NCBI GenBank assembly: GCA_019748295.1 | Contig: JAIEPT010000066.1 | Coordinates: forward strand, 1-64,000 | Direction: 5' to 3' | Length of the DNA: 64,000 nt | Source: Gemmataceae bacterium | Lineage (GTDB): Bacteria > Planctomycetota > Planctomycetia > Gemmatales > Gemmataceae | In this document: in pieces, positions 43,227-51,233 of the stretch | How positions within the stretch are numbered: position 1 is the first letter of the stretch | How the letters are laid out: each line of letters starts with the position of its first letter | Translations under genes and position numbers: made by a program | Notes under the pieces: model-generated | Told to the model about the DNA's origin: nothing | The model's input: only the letters and a program-made list of their open reading frames with translations | Database searches by the model: none

Positions 43227-44699
43227 TCACGAAAGAATGCCGCGGATCACGTGGCCGTGCACATCGGTGAGGCGGCGTTCGATGCCGTTGTGGTAGAAGC
43301 TTAGCCGTTCGTGGTCGAGGCCGAGCAGGTGCAGGATGGTGGCGTGCAGGTCGTAGATGGTCGCCGCGTCTCGAACGGCGCGGTAGCCGAATTCGTCGGT
43401 CTCGCCGTAGCTGAAGCCTCGCTTGACGCCTGCGCCGGCGAGCCAGACCGTGAACCCGCTCGGATTATGATCGCGGCCGCTGGCTCCGCGCTGGAACGTC
43501 GGCATTCGGCCGAACTCGGTGACGAAGACGACGAGCGTTTGTTCAAGCATGCCGCGCCGTTTCAGATCGCGAAGCAATCCCGCGGCGGGCTGGTCGAGAA
43601 TCGGCCCATGAATGCTGTACTGCGATTGCAACGACTTGTGCCCGTCCCAATTGCCGACGCCTTCGCCCATTGCATAAGCACCGTTGAAGAGCTGCACGAA
43701 ACGGACGCCACGTTCCAAGAGCCGGCGAGCGAGCAAGCAGTTGCGAGCGAAGCCGCCCTTCAGTCGATTGGCATCATGAACGCCGTAGAGATCGAGCGTC
43801 TCTTTCGTTTCGTCCGAGAAATCGCCGACCCGTGCCGCGGCGATTTGCATGCGAGCGGCCATCTCGTAGCTGGCGATGCGAGCGGCCAGTTCCGTGTCTC
43901 CAGCGTTGCGTTCGAGGTGACGTTCATTGAGTGTCCGCAAGAATCGTTGCGTGGCGACATCGGTCCCTTCCGGAATCTGAGCGGGGCGAGCGAGATGCGC
44001 GATGGGACGATCCGCCCCGAAGGGCGTGCCCTGAAACGCAGCCGGCAGGAAGGCGGAGTTCCAATGATTGGGCCCGACCTGCGGCACGCCGCGCGGATCG
44101 GGGATGGCGACGAATGCAGGCAGATTCTGGCATTCGCTGCCCAGCGCATATGTCACCCAGCAACCCATGCCAGGGAAGCCATCGAGCACGTAGCCTGTGC
44201 TCATCTGATTCTCGGCCGGGCCATGCGTGTTGGAACGTGCGGTCATCGAATGGATGAAGCACATTTCGTCGGTCAGTTCGCCGAGTTGCGGCAACAAGTC
44301 GCTGGTCATCTTTCCGCTTTGACCGCGCGGCTTGAATCCCCAGAGCGGTTTGACCAGATTGCCGTTGGCGCCCTGGAAGGTGATTTCCGGGGCATTCGGC
44401 ATCGGCATATCGTGCCGGCGAACGAGTTCCGGCTTATAGTCGAACGTATCCAGATGGCTGAGGGCGCCGGAGCAAAAGATGACGACCACTTGCTTCGCCT
44501 TGGGAGCGAAATGCGGTTGCCGCGGAGCATAGGGCCGGGCGGCATCGATTGCTGGACGAACCGGTCCTGTGTCGGCGGCGAGCAACCGGTCGCGCGAGAG
44601 GAGCGACGCCAACGCGATGCCCGCGAGGCCGGTGGCCGATTCGCCGAGAAACGCTCGGCGATCGAGCATCAAGGAGGCTGTGGCGGAAGCGGCATTCAT
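43227..44699 (-). CDS. DUF1501 protein with twin-arginine signal
   Basis: The 490-residue product has a Tat-type signal ([22 protein letters not shown]) and the planctomycete DUF1501 domain, related to alkaline phosphatase/sulfatase folds: '[24 protein letters not shown]', '[21 protein letters not shown]', '[15 protein letters not shown]', '[15 protein letters not shown]'. It starts ten bases after the stop of the upstream PSD1 gene. The two families are nearly always paired in planctomycetes and are thought to act together on polysaccharides or similar substrates in the periplasm, but the reaction is not established. An earlier in-frame start overlaps the neighbour and is less likely. Confidence 0.93.
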   Translation of the reverse strand: MNAASATASLMLDRRAFLGESATGLAGIALASLLSRDRLLAADTGPVRPAIDAARPYAPRQPHFAPKAKQVVVIFCSGALSHLDTFDYKPELVRRHDMPMPNAPEITFQGANGNLVKPLWGFKPRGQSGKMTSDLLPQLGELTDEMCFIHSMTARSNTHGPAENQMSTGYVLDGFPGMGCWVTYALGSECQNLPAFVAIPDPRGVPQVGPNHWNSAFLPAAFQGTPFGADRPIAHLARPAQIPEGTDVATQRFLRTLNERHLERNAGDTELAARIASYEMAARMQIAAARVGDFSDETKETLDLYGVHDANRLKGGFARNCLLARRLLERGVRFVQLFNGAYAMGEGVGNWDGHKSLQSQYSIHGPILDQPAAGLLRDLKRRGMLEQTLVVFVTEFGRMPTFQRGASGRDHNPSGFTVWLAGAGVKRGFSYGETDEFGYRAVRDAATIYDLHATILHLLGLDHERLSFYHNGIERRLTDVHGHVIRGILS

Positions 44700-44709
44700 C
44701 CTGACGGCC

Positions 44710-47700
44710 TCAATAAACATAGAGGAATTCGTTCGCACTCAGCATCGCCCGGCAGAAGGCGGCCAACCCGTGTTCGCGAATCAGCTGGTTGGCGGCGGCC
44801 GCTTCGGCTGTTTCCGCATCTCGGCCGAACGTGAGACGGAAGGCGGTACGTACTTGCTCGCCGCTATCCGCAGACGCTTCGCGATTGAGCCGTTCGGCGA
44901 AGAGTTCGGCCTGTTGCAGCATGAAGGGGCTGTTGAGCAGGTTGAACGCTTGCAAGGGCGTCGTGCTGCTGTTGCGGCGTGGAGCGACCTGGCCTCCGTC
45001 GGGGCAGTCGAAGGCGCCGAAGGTGTCGTCGAGCTGCATCCGCGGCCGAGTTTGGTAGATCATCCGGCGAAACTCTTCGGGTCCGAACGTCTTTTTGGGG
45101 TTATAGACTTTAACGTAGTTGCCGTTCGGCTCGAACAGATCGAAGCCCGGCCCGCCCGCTTTGAGGTTGAGTTTGCCCGTAACGGCGAGGATCGCATCGC
45201 GAAGCGGCTCCGCTTCCAGACGACGAGGCGGATAACGCCACAGGAGCCTTGCGCCGGCATCCAGCGATTGGGCTTTCGCGTTGGCTCGGGAGCTTTGCCG
45301 ATACGTCGCCGACAGGCAGATGAGCCGATGCAGATGCTTGAGGCTCCAAGGCTTGGCGGACGGATCCTGCGGCGCCATGAGTTCGGAGGCGAGCCAATCG
45401 AGCAACTCGGGGTGCGAAGGACGGCCGCCGTTGATGCCGAAATCGGACGGCGTGGGAACGATGCCGGAGCCGAAATGGTGATGCCAAATGCGATTCGCCA
45501 TGACGCGGGCGGTCAGCGGATTCTTCGTCTGCACGATCCATTCGGCGAGTGCCTTGCGGCGCTCTTGCTCGTTGGCATTTGCAGGCAACTCGAAGGCATC
45601 GCCGAACTGCGAGAGCGAACCGGGCGTCACGTCTTCGCGTGGTTGCGTCACATCGCCACGGTGCAGCCGTTTGGTGGGGCCGGCCGGGCGGAAGTTGCCG
45701 ACATAGGCGAGATTCGCCTTCAACTCCGCGGGGAGTTCGTTTTCCCTACGGCTTAGTTCGGCCAGCAGAGCATCGCGCTGCGGGGCCGACTCGGCGAGGT
45801 CCGGGAGAAAACCGCCCGGGACGGCGATGGTCTTGCGGCGATAGGGAAGCCGGTCCTCATTGCTTGCGACCTCCTGCCAAACCCGCCCATCGAGCGATAC
45901 TTCGACTCGATATTGCGTGGGAACCCGGTCCTGATACTTGGGCGCCTTCGACTGATCGCGGCCCCACACGACCCGATCGATGGTGGCCGGTTTCGCGAAC
46001 TCGATGGCTACCCAACCGGTGCTGCGGTCGCTGGAGATCCAACTTCGGTCGTTGCCGTATTCGCCGTCGTGAACGTGTTCCAAACGGTGGATCGCGACGC
46101 CTGGGAACGAACCGGAAGCGAATGCCTTGGCTCCAGTCGAAGCGAGAGCCACATTTTTCGTATTTGGGCCAACGGCGAATGCTTCGAGTTCATCCAGGCA
46201 GGGCTCGGCATCGCTGGAGGAGAGAATGTTGAATCGAACGAACTTGGCTTCGATCGGCTCGAAACGATCGACGTTTCGTCCTGAGTGCACGGGCAACCGC
46301 AAGGCGGGTTGCTTTGCCGCGACCTCTTGGGTCGCTTCTTCAAGGACGATGACGTCCGCCGTTGCGATGCCTTTGGCTCCGCCGCGGAGAAGGATGCGGG
46401 TTTCGGGTCCGAACAAATGAACGCCCGCGTCGCGAAAACCGCTCCACTGCGGTCGGCCCGGCATGTCGCCGGTTCCGTCAGCGAACTTGCGTTGATCGAC
46501 GCGCAGGATCTCTTTCTGATCCTTCTTCGTGTCTGTGTCGCCATCATGATCGAGAAGGTATGCGGCATCTTCGGCGTGCGTCTTCCATCCGCTGCCCCAC
46601 GAAACCCAGACGCGGTACTTCCCCTCAGTCTTCGGATGCCACGCAATTAAGTCTTTGCCCTGGTAATCCCACCAGAGATAGCCGGCCCCTACATTCGGCA
46701 ATCGGGCCGCGTCGCCCACGTCGTTGGCATCGCCCCGGCTCGTGCCTCGAGGATACTCGGCCCGACCTTCGGGCGGAAAGCAGCGAATGCCGTCATCCGG
46801 AGTCACCCAGAGGCGAGCACCTTTGCGTGCACGGGGCTCGAAGGCGTCGAGCTTCGCCCGAATCGCATCGATCTCCTGCCGGCGTTTCGAAATCTCTTTC
46901 GACCCCACGGCTTTCGATCCGCCGATGGAGCGGTCGCCGTGCTGCACGCCCTCGAGGCACGCCTTGATGCGGAAATAATCGACCTGCGGGATAGGATCGA
47001 ACTTGTGGTTATGGCATCGAGCACATCCAACGGTAAGTCCCAAGAACGCGCTGCCGGTCGTGCTGATCATGTCATGCAATTCGTCCGCCCGCTGCTGCGA
47101 CGTGAGAACGGGATCGGGGCTTTTCACCTGGTCCCACGCCCCGGCAACGAGGAATCCGGTCGCCTCGTCGGCCCCATAGGCGTCGCCGGCGATCTGCTCG
47201 CGGACGAACTGGTCATACGGCTTGTCTTCGTTCAGCGAACGGATCACGTAATCGCGATAGCGCCACGCATAAGGGCGAGCTTGATTCATCTCGAAGCCAT
47301 GGCTTTCCGCGAAACGAACCGCATCAAGCCAGTGCCGCGCCCAGCGTTCGCCATAGTGGGGCGATGCCAGCAGGCGATCGACCAGTTTTTCGTAGGCGGC
47401 CGGATCGCGATCGTTGATGAAGCTTTCGACTTCGGCGGGCGTCGGCGGCAGGCCAATGAGATCGAACGACAGCCGGCGAATGAGAGTACGCCGATCCGCG
47501 TCGCTGTTCGGCTGAAGGCCGGATCGCTCGAGTGCGGCCAAGATGAAACGGTCGATGGGCGATTTAGCCCAATCGCTCTTTGCTTGCGGGAGGGCCGGGC
47601 GGACGACAGGTTGAAACGCCCAGTGCTTTTTCGCCACGTCGTTTGGGTCGATCGTTGCCGTCTTCTCCTCAGGCCAAGTGGCGCCGCCTTCGATCCACCT

Positions 47701-48039
47701 ACGCAGCAGCGCGATTTGGGCCGGTTCCAGCGGGGAACCTTCGGGCGGCATTTTCTTGTCGGGGATCTTGCCCGTGAGCATGCGAATCAGCGGGCTTTCG
47801 TCGGCTTTTCCCGGCACGATCGATGGGCCGTGGTCCTCGCCGCCTTTCACCGCATCCGCGCGACGGTCGAGCCGAAGCCCGCCGCGCTGCTTCTCCGGGC
47901 CATGACAGCGGATGCACTTCGAAGCGAGCAACGGTTTGACGTCGCGGGCGAAATCGATCTCATCGCCTTTCGCTCGTTGCGAAGCGAACGTAAGGCTAAC
48001 GAGCAACAAAGTGCGAACGAACCGAATCCGAGTGTGCAT
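44710..48039 (-). CDS. PSD1/DUF1549-DUF1553 cytochrome with F5/8 type C domain
   Basis: The product is 1109 residues. It comprises a signal peptide ([18 protein letters not shown]), a planctomycete cytochrome c domain with haem site CIRCHG (near residue 37), and DUF1549 (about 150-360, with a second CxxCH in [12 protein letters not shown]). An inserted region follows that includes a discoidin-like F5/8 C domain (about 650-740, '[26 protein letters not shown]'). DUF1553 (about 850-1100) ends the protein. It is operonic with the DUF1501 gene. The ATG at 48039 follows GGAGG by eight bases. An in-frame extension to 48540 runs antisense over the fasciclin gene and is rejected. Confidence 0.92.
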   Translation of the reverse strand: MHTRIRFVRTLLLVSLTFASQRAKGDEIDFARDVKPLLASKCIRCHGPEKQRGGLRLDRRADAVKGGEDHGPSIVPGKADESPLIRMLTGKIPDKKMPPEGSPLEPAQIALLRRWIEGGATWPEEKTATIDPNDVAKKHWAFQPVVRPALPQAKSDWAKSPIDRFILAALERSGLQPNSDADRRTLIRRLSFDLIGLPPTPAEVESFINDRDPAAYEKLVDRLLASPHYGERWARHWLDAVRFAESHGFEMNQARPYAWRYRDYVIRSLNEDKPYDQFVREQIAGDAYGADEATGFLVAGAWDQVKSPDPVLTSQQRADELHDMISTTGSAFLGLTVGCARCHNHKFDPIPQVDYFRIKACLEGVQHGDRSIGGSKAVGSKEISKRRQEIDAIRAKLDAFEPRARKGARLWVTPDDGIRCFPPEGRAEYPRGTSRGDANDVGDAARLPNVGAGYLWWDYQGKDLIAWHPKTEGKYRVWVSWGSGWKTHAEDAAYLLDHDGDTDTKKDQKEILRVDQRKFADGTGDMPGRPQWSGFRDAGVHLFGPETRILLRGGAKGIATADVIVLEEATQEVAAKQPALRLPVHSGRNVDRFEPIEAKFVRFNILSSSDAEPCLDELEAFAVGPNTKNVALASTGAKAFASGSFPGVAIHRLEHVHDGEYGNDRSWISSDRSTGWVAIEFAKPATIDRVVWGRDQSKAPKYQDRVPTQYRVEVSLDGRVWQEVASNEDRLPYRRKTIAVPGGFLPDLAESAPQRDALLAELSRRENELPAELKANLAYVGNFRPAGPTKRLHRGDVTQPREDVTPGSLSQFGDAFELPANANEQERRKALAEWIVQTKNPLTARVMANRIWHHHFGSGIVPTPSDFGINGGRPSHPELLDWLASELMAPQDPSAKPWSLKHLHRLICLSATYRQSSRANAKAQSLDAGARLLWRYPPRRLEAEPLRDAILAVTGKLNLKAGGPGFDLFEPNGNYVKVYNPKKTFGPEEFRRMIYQTRPRMQLDDTFGAFDCPDGGQVAPRRNSSTTPLQAFNLLNSPFMLQQAELFAERLNREASADSGEQVRTAFRLTFGRDAETAEAAAANQLIREHGLAAFCRAMLSANEFLYVY

Positions 48040-48256
48040 CGACCAGGCCTCCATGGCGGGGCTGTAGTTTACGCGATTTCGACGATGTCCGGAAGGCATG
48101 TCGTGCGGCCGAGTACCGCAAGGCCGAACCTTTCGGTTCCGCGAAAGAAATCTGCGGCGACTTGATATTTGTCGGCCTCGCGCTACCAATCGAATGACGA
48201 TCGTCTTCCGATCGCCACCCACTGTCGCGTTCATTTCCAACTCAGAGGAACTTCTG

Positions 48257-48886
48257 ATGAAGAAGGCTTCGATCATTGCGCTCGCGTTCGCTGGTTTTTG
48301 CTTGGCCGGCACTGCCGCCCGTGCCCAGGAGCCGACGAAGGATATCGTCGACACGGCCGTCGGCGCCGGCAGCTTCAAGACGCTCGCCAAGGCGCTTGAG
48401 GTGGCCGGCCTCGTTGACGTGCTGAAGGGGAAGGGCCCGTTCACCGTGTTCGCTCCGACGGACGAGGCTTTCGCCAAGTTGCCGAAAGCTACTCTCGAAG
48501 CCGTCCTGGCTGACAAGGAGAAGCTGACGGCGATCCTCACGTATCACGTTGTTGCCGGCAAGGTTCTTGCCAAGGATGTGGTGAAACTCGACTCGGCCAA
48601 GTCGGTTCAGGGTTCGCCGATCGCCATCAAGGTCGATGGCGGCAAAGTCATGGTGAATCAGGCCAACGTCGTGAAGACCGACATCCTGACGACGAATGGC
48701 GTGATTCACGTGATCGATGCGGTGATCCTGCCGCCCGCGAAGACTAGTGCTGTTCCCGCAACCCCTTCCCCGACGGCTGCTGCACCTGTGCATCCTGCGA
48801 CCGTGCAGGTTGTCTCGGAACCGTGCCATTGCCAGGGTCAGCCGGTCGTCGTTCGCCAGGGGCGGATGTTCCGCATCATCCGCTAA
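48257..48886 (+). CDS. Secreted fasciclin (FAS1) domain protein
   Basis: The 209-residue protein has a signal peptide ([22 protein letters not shown]), one complete FAS1 domain (about 28-155) and a Pro/Ala/Thr linker with a C-terminal Cys-x-Cys tail (EPCHCQGQP). FAS1 hallmarks are '[21 protein letters not shown]', '[18 protein letters not shown]', '[10 protein letters not shown]' and '[15 protein letters not shown]'. Such proteins mediate adhesion at the cell surface. The short CxC tail may bind metal or form a disulfide. GAGGAA precedes the ATG eight bases upstream. Confidence 0.92.
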   Translation: MKKASIIALAFAGFCLAGTAARAQEPTKDIVDTAVGAGSFKTLAKALEVAGLVDVLKGKGPFTVFAPTDEAFAKLPKATLEAVLADKEKLTAILTYHVVAGKVLAKDVVKLDSAKSVQGSPIAIKVDGGKVMVNQANVVKTDILTTNGVIHVIDAVILPPAKTSAVPATPSPTAAAPVHPATVQVVSEPCHCQGQPVVVRQGRMFRIIR

Positions 48887-48942
48887 TGCGTCAATCCGAT
48901 TAGATTAGAAGTTGAAGTTGTTTCAGAACCGTCTGTGCAGGT

Positions 48943-49002
48943 TTTCCGCTTGCGGCTTAGCGAGTCCAGGGCTTTCTCCGAACGCTAAGCCGCAAGCGGA
49001 AG
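48943..49002. repeat. Inverted repeat pair, family F
   Basis: Arms 48943-48962 (TTCCGCTTGCGGCTTAGCG) and 48983-49002 (inverse) enclose GTCCAGGGCTTTCTCC, nearly the same centre as in the pair at 8601-8660. It lies between the convergent fasciclin and moaA genes. Confidence 0.85.
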
Positions 49003-49037
49003 ACATGGTTTTCGCGAAGACGCCGGAGGGGCTCTGA

Positions 49038-50027
49038 CTAACCGCCGATGCTGTGCATGGTGCGCAGCGGTTTGATGAAACGGGCGCTGTTGATCTCGTG
49101 CCCTTCCCATTTCGACGCGACGCTGTCGCGGACCATCGCTTGAATCTTTTCCGGATCGCCCTCGCCGCGAAGCATGCTCTTCACATCCGTCTCTTCGAGT
49201 GCGAACAAGCAGTTGCGGAGTTTTCCCTCCGCCGTCAACCGAATGCGATTGCACGACCCGCAGAATGGGCGCGACACGGAGGCGATGATGCCGATGCGAC
49301 CCCCGCCGTCGACGTAGTCGAAGTCCATCGCGGGATTGCGTGCGTCGTTATCCGCGGCGGGCACGAGCGGACCCATCGCGGTTTCGATCCTCTCCAGAAT
49401 CTCATGAGCATAGAGCACCTTGCTTCTCTCCCAATCATCGGCGCCGATCGGCATGTACTCGATGAAGCGCATTTCCAGGCCATGCTCGCGGGCGAATCGG
49501 CACAGGGGAACGATGTCTTCCTCGGTGGTTCCACGGATTGCGACGCCGTTGACCTTCACCGGATCGAAGCCCGCCTTCTTCGCAGCCAAAATGCCGGCGA
49601 TGACGCGGTCCGCGCCGGGGCGACGTGCGATCTGGCGAAAGCGTTCTTCGTCAAGCGTATCGAGGCTGATGTTGATGCGCCGCAGGCCCGCGTCCCGCAG
49701 CCTCTGAGCGTGATCGTCGAGCGTGATGCCGTTGGTCGTCAGACCCACGTCCTTGATGCCGGGAATCGCGACGAGCATGCGGACAAGGCGGTCGAGGTTC
49801 TTGCGCAGCAGTGGTTCGCCCCCCGTCAGCCGAATCTTGTCGATGCCGAGCGGCGCGACGATTTCGACGAAACGGGCGATCTCCTCGAACGTCAGCAATT
49901 CGGCTTTGTCGAGAAACGCGACTTCTTCGGGCATGCAGTAGGTGCAACGCAAATTGCAGCGATCGGTGACGCTGATGCGCAGATTGTTGTGCACCCGGCC
50001 GAAGCGGTCGATCAAGCGTTCGCTCAT
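49038..50027 (-). CDS. moaA: GTP 3',8-cyclase MoaA (radical SAM)
   Basis: MoaA (329 aa) makes the first molybdenum-cofactor intermediate from GTP using two [4Fe-4S] clusters. The radical-SAM cluster motif is CNLRCTYC (near residue 24), followed by RLTGGEPLLR. The C-terminal cluster is in CGSCNRIRLTAEGKLRNC, and the family's invariant C-terminal Gly-Gly is present (HSIGG). The ATG at 50027 follows the moaE stop by one base. A longer frame to 50168 is only the moaE gene read in another frame. Confidence 0.96.
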   Translation of the reverse strand: MSERLIDRFGRVHNNLRISVTDRCNLRCTYCMPEEVAFLDKAELLTFEEIARFVEIVAPLGIDKIRLTGGEPLLRKNLDRLVRMLVAIPGIKDVGLTTNGITLDDHAQRLRDAGLRRINISLDTLDEERFRQIARRPGADRVIAGILAAKKAGFDPVKVNGVAIRGTTEEDIVPLCRFAREHGLEMRFIEYMPIGADDWERSKVLYAHEILERIETAMGPLVPAADNDARNPAMDFDYVDGGGRIGIIASVSRPFCGSCNRIRLTAEGKLRNCLFALEETDVKSMLRGEGDPEKIQAMVRDSVASKWEGHEINSARFIKPLRTMHSIGG

Positions 50028-50028
50028 G

Positions 50029-50442
50029 TCACGCTCCGGGGTGGACCCATTCGGTTCGGCCGTCGGCCCAGTTCTCCTTCTTCCAAATCGGCACCAGTTC
50101 CTTGAGCCGATCGATCGCATGCCGGCAAGCTTCGAAAGCCTGCACCCGATGCGGACATGAAACCGCAACCGCGACGCTGATATCGCCGACTTCGAGATGG
50201 CCCAAGCGATGCTCGAGCAGAATATCGCCGACCGGCCAGCGTTCGCGCGTGTCGGCTTCGATTTCGGTCATCTTCTTTTCCGCCATGCCCGGATACGCTT
50301 CGTAATCGAGAGCGACGGTGATTTGGTTCCCCGTGAGGTCGCGGACCGTACCGAGAAAAACAACGACCGCCCCGCACGCATTGCGGCGGACGGCCTCGGT
50401 GAGGCGGAAATAGTCGATCGGTTCGCGTGTCAGGCGGATCAT
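50029..50442 (-). CDS. moaE: Molybdopterin synthase catalytic subunit MoaE
   Basis: MoaE (137 aa) is the large subunit that, with MoaD, inserts the dithiolene sulfurs of molybdopterin. 'GAVVVFLGTVRD' and 'ALDYEAYPGMAEKKMTEI' are diagnostic, as are 'HRLGHLEVGDISVAVAVSCPHRVQAFEACR' and the active-site lysine region 'PIWKKENWADGRTEWV'. It lies ten bases downstream of the DUF29 gene and one base before moaA. Confidence 0.96.
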   Translation of the reverse strand: MIRLTREPIDYFRLTEAVRRNACGAVVVFLGTVRDLTGNQITVALDYEAYPGMAEKKMTEIEADTRERWPVGDILLEHRLGHLEVGDISVAVAVSCPHRVQAFEACRHAIDRLKELVPIWKKENWADGRTEWVHPGA

Positions 50443-50452
50443 GGCGGCGTCG

Positions 50453-50944
50453 TTAAAGCTCTTGGTTCGAAGCGGTTTGCACGGTCCACGGCGATTCGGA
50501 CGGAAAGGCGTTCACGTCCGTGTCCAATTCTTCTGCCGCGGCGATTCGTGCCTCCGCATAGGCCTTCGCCAGCTCCGCGGCGGCATGGCGGAGCAGCGAG
50601 GCGCTCTCGAAAAACTGGCGGAGTTCGAGGCGTTGCGTGCGGATGGTCGCACGCCAGGAGCTGCTGCGGTGATCCTCGTGATGGCTCCATTTCAACAGAT
50701 GCGAAAGCAGCACGACCAGCCGACTGAAGACTTCGCGGCGATCGCGTTTGGCCATGTCGGTCAAAAACTCCGCAAGGTTGGAAGAATCCATTTCGTTGAA
50801 TCGGCGTTCGGCGACAAGTTTCGCCATGCGGTCCAGCCAAGCCGTTTCGTCGGCTTCGTACAGCGAACCCAAAGACGAGTTCGGACCTGCCAGTGCAGTG
50901 GGGTTCGCACTCGGCGTTTCGATTGATTGCGTCGGCGTTGTCAT
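50453..50944 (-). CDS. DUF29 family protein
   Basis: This 163-residue protein follows the DUF29 pattern closely: 'SLYEADETAWLDRMAKLVAERRFNEMDSSNLAEFLTDMAKRDRREVFSRLVVLLSHLLKW', then 'SSSWRATIRTQRLELRQFFE' and 'AYAEARIAAAEE'. DUF29 proteins are common in cyanobacteria and planctomycetes; their function is unknown. Here the gene stands between moaD and moaE with short gaps (49 and 10 bases), so it is probably co-transcribed with molybdenum-cofactor genes. Whether it takes part is not known. Confidence 0.88.
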   Translation of the reverse strand: MTTPTQSIETPSANPTALAGPNSSLGSLYEADETAWLDRMAKLVAERRFNEMDSSNLAEFLTDMAKRDRREVFSRLVVLLSHLLKWSHHEDHRSSSWRATIRTQRLELRQFFESASLLRHAAAELAKAYAEARIAAAEELDTDVNAFPSESPWTVQTASNQEL

Positions 50945-50993
50945 GGTTCACCTGCCGTCATCATACCGGCTAGAGCCTTCATAATCGCAGTGG

Positions 50994-51233
50994 TCATCCG
51001 CCGCTGACGGGCGGCACTACGGCGGCATCGACATTCGGCGGAATGATGACATCGTCCTTTGCATAGTCCTCGCCTACGGCGATGGCGGAATGAGCGAGAA
51101 GCTGGCGCAAGGCTGGAAAAGCTTCCCCCAGCGCACGACGCAGCTCCGCCACGGTCGCATTCGTCGGGAGCGAAATCTCGACGCAATCTTTGCCCATGAG
51201 ATCGCGGGCTCGGGCGAACAGGAGGACATTCAT
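50994..51233 (-). CDS. moaD: Molybdopterin synthase sulfur carrier subunit MoaD
   Basis: The 79-residue ubiquitin-fold protein ends in Gly-Gly (PPVSGG), the thiocarboxylated tail that donates sulfur to MoaE. 'NVLLFARARDLMGKDCVEISLP' and 'AVGEDYAKDDVIIPPNVDAAVVPP' are the typical blocks. The start ATG overlaps the stop of the glycolate-oxidase-like gene as ATGA, so translation is probably coupled. It also reads through as an extension of an upstream open frame, which is not the real start. Confidence 0.93.
   Translation of the reverse strand: MNVLLFARARDLMGKDCVEISLPTNATVAELRRALGEAFPALRQLLAHSAIAVGEDYAKDDVIIPPNVDAAVVPPVSGG

Noticed and set aside
48040-48540. N-terminal extension of the PSD1 protein
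   Set aside because: It would overlap the fasciclin gene on the other strand and precedes a clear signal peptide with its own ribosome site at 48039.
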